A stretch of 64,000 nt of DNA from NCBI GenBank assembly GCA_041060555.1, contig JBEUDS010000002.1, one strand, 5' to 3'. This stretch comes from CAUJIW01 sp963205175 (lineage in GTDB: Bacteria > Pseudomonadota > Alphaproteobacteria > Sphingomonadales > Sphingomonadaceae). Both the position numbers and the translations under genes were made by a program. Under the pieces are notes generated by a model. That model was not told the DNA's origin, made no database searches, and worked only from the letters and a program-made list of their open reading frames with translations. This document shows positions 63,924 to 64,000 of this stretch, piece after piece; positions within the stretch are counted from its first letter, which is position 1, and each line of letters begins with the position of its first letter.

Positions 63924-64000
63924 TCAGGCGGCTTTGGCGGTGATGTGTAGGGGCTGATTTTCCTCCTCGATCATGGGTTGGTTGAGTTCGGCCATGCCTT
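63924..64000 (-). CDS. Partial ORF at window edge, possible mobile-element gene end
   Basis: On the minus strand a frame entering from the window edge encodes ..GMAELNQPMIEEENQPLHITAKAA then a stop at 63924-63926. Only 24 codons are visible, so the family cannot be determined. The spacer to the glycosyltransferase (63885-63923) contains GAAATTACACCACCTTGACG, a pattern like some IS256-family insertion-sequence ends. A transposase tail is a guess. Confidence 0.3.
   Translation of the reverse strand, partial: GMAELNQPMIEEENQPLHITAKAA

Overview
The window is high-GC, gene-dense DNA from an alphaproteobacterium. Four things point there: a gene-transfer-agent (GTA)-type head-tail cluster in canonical order, the conserved string Suv3-like helicase / S4 protein / FdxA / CarD, EipA (DUF1134) and RpoH, and a TipF-like EAL protein near a FliN-like gene with a CtrA-like box that contains a GANTC site. 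I cannot name the genus from sequence alone. No rRNA, tRNA or CRISPR array was seen.

Bases 1-16421 hold a GTA-like or prophage-remnant structural operon on the + strand. It runs: terminase large subunit (3' end only), portal, an intruding gene with its own sigma-54-type promoter and terminator, DUF6127, prohead protease, major capsid, three extra virion genes (LamG-type adhesin, small structural protein, fibre-tail adaptor), connector, head closure, HK97 gp10-like, DUF3168, major tail protein, two tail chaperones, a very short tape measure, an enlarged DUF2460 protein, the DUF2163 hub, an NlpC/P60 peptidase, a shortened GTA gp15 and DUF2793. No integrase, lysis gene or attachment site is visible.

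Bases 16565-22003 carry an OmpA porin with a 28-proline linker, small envelope genes, an SCP2 protein, a TipF-like EAL protein, lipB and a FliN-like gene. Bases 22076-29906 carry an epoxide hydrolase/GMC oxidoreductase pair, a sulfatase-fold lipoprotein lacking its catalytic residues, an HSD10-like SDR, YegP-like DUF1508, rpoH and an RluD-type pseudouridine synthase. Bases 30006-36243 carry lemA-TPM-TPM-JAMM, a cold-shock protein, eipA, CHAD, Dps and a TonB gene behind two Fur-like boxes.

Bases 36337-49495 carry a patatin, metC/sseA (coupled), a Rieske oxygenase behind a large palindrome, queF, a flavodoxin-like protein, queE and queC, a protein with a degenerate EAL-like domain behind a structured leader, a GcvA-type LysR regulator, SPFH/NfeD and an SDR. 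Bases 49527-58196 carry an M23 peptidase, the Suv3-like helicase string, a YceI/cytochrome b561/YceI trio and DUF2141. Bases 58263-64000 carry an LptF/G-type permease that overlaps, tail to tail, a four-gene minus-strand operon of three GT4 glycosyltransferases and a flippase-like protein. The first gene of that operon has lost its start codon at what looks like an insertion-element boundary.

The most unusual features are the GTA cluster's additions and domain rearrangement, and a recurring pattern of short tandem repeats that copy or begin with the stop codon of the preceding gene, mostly with a hairpin in each unit (2625, 8315, 22014, 37335).
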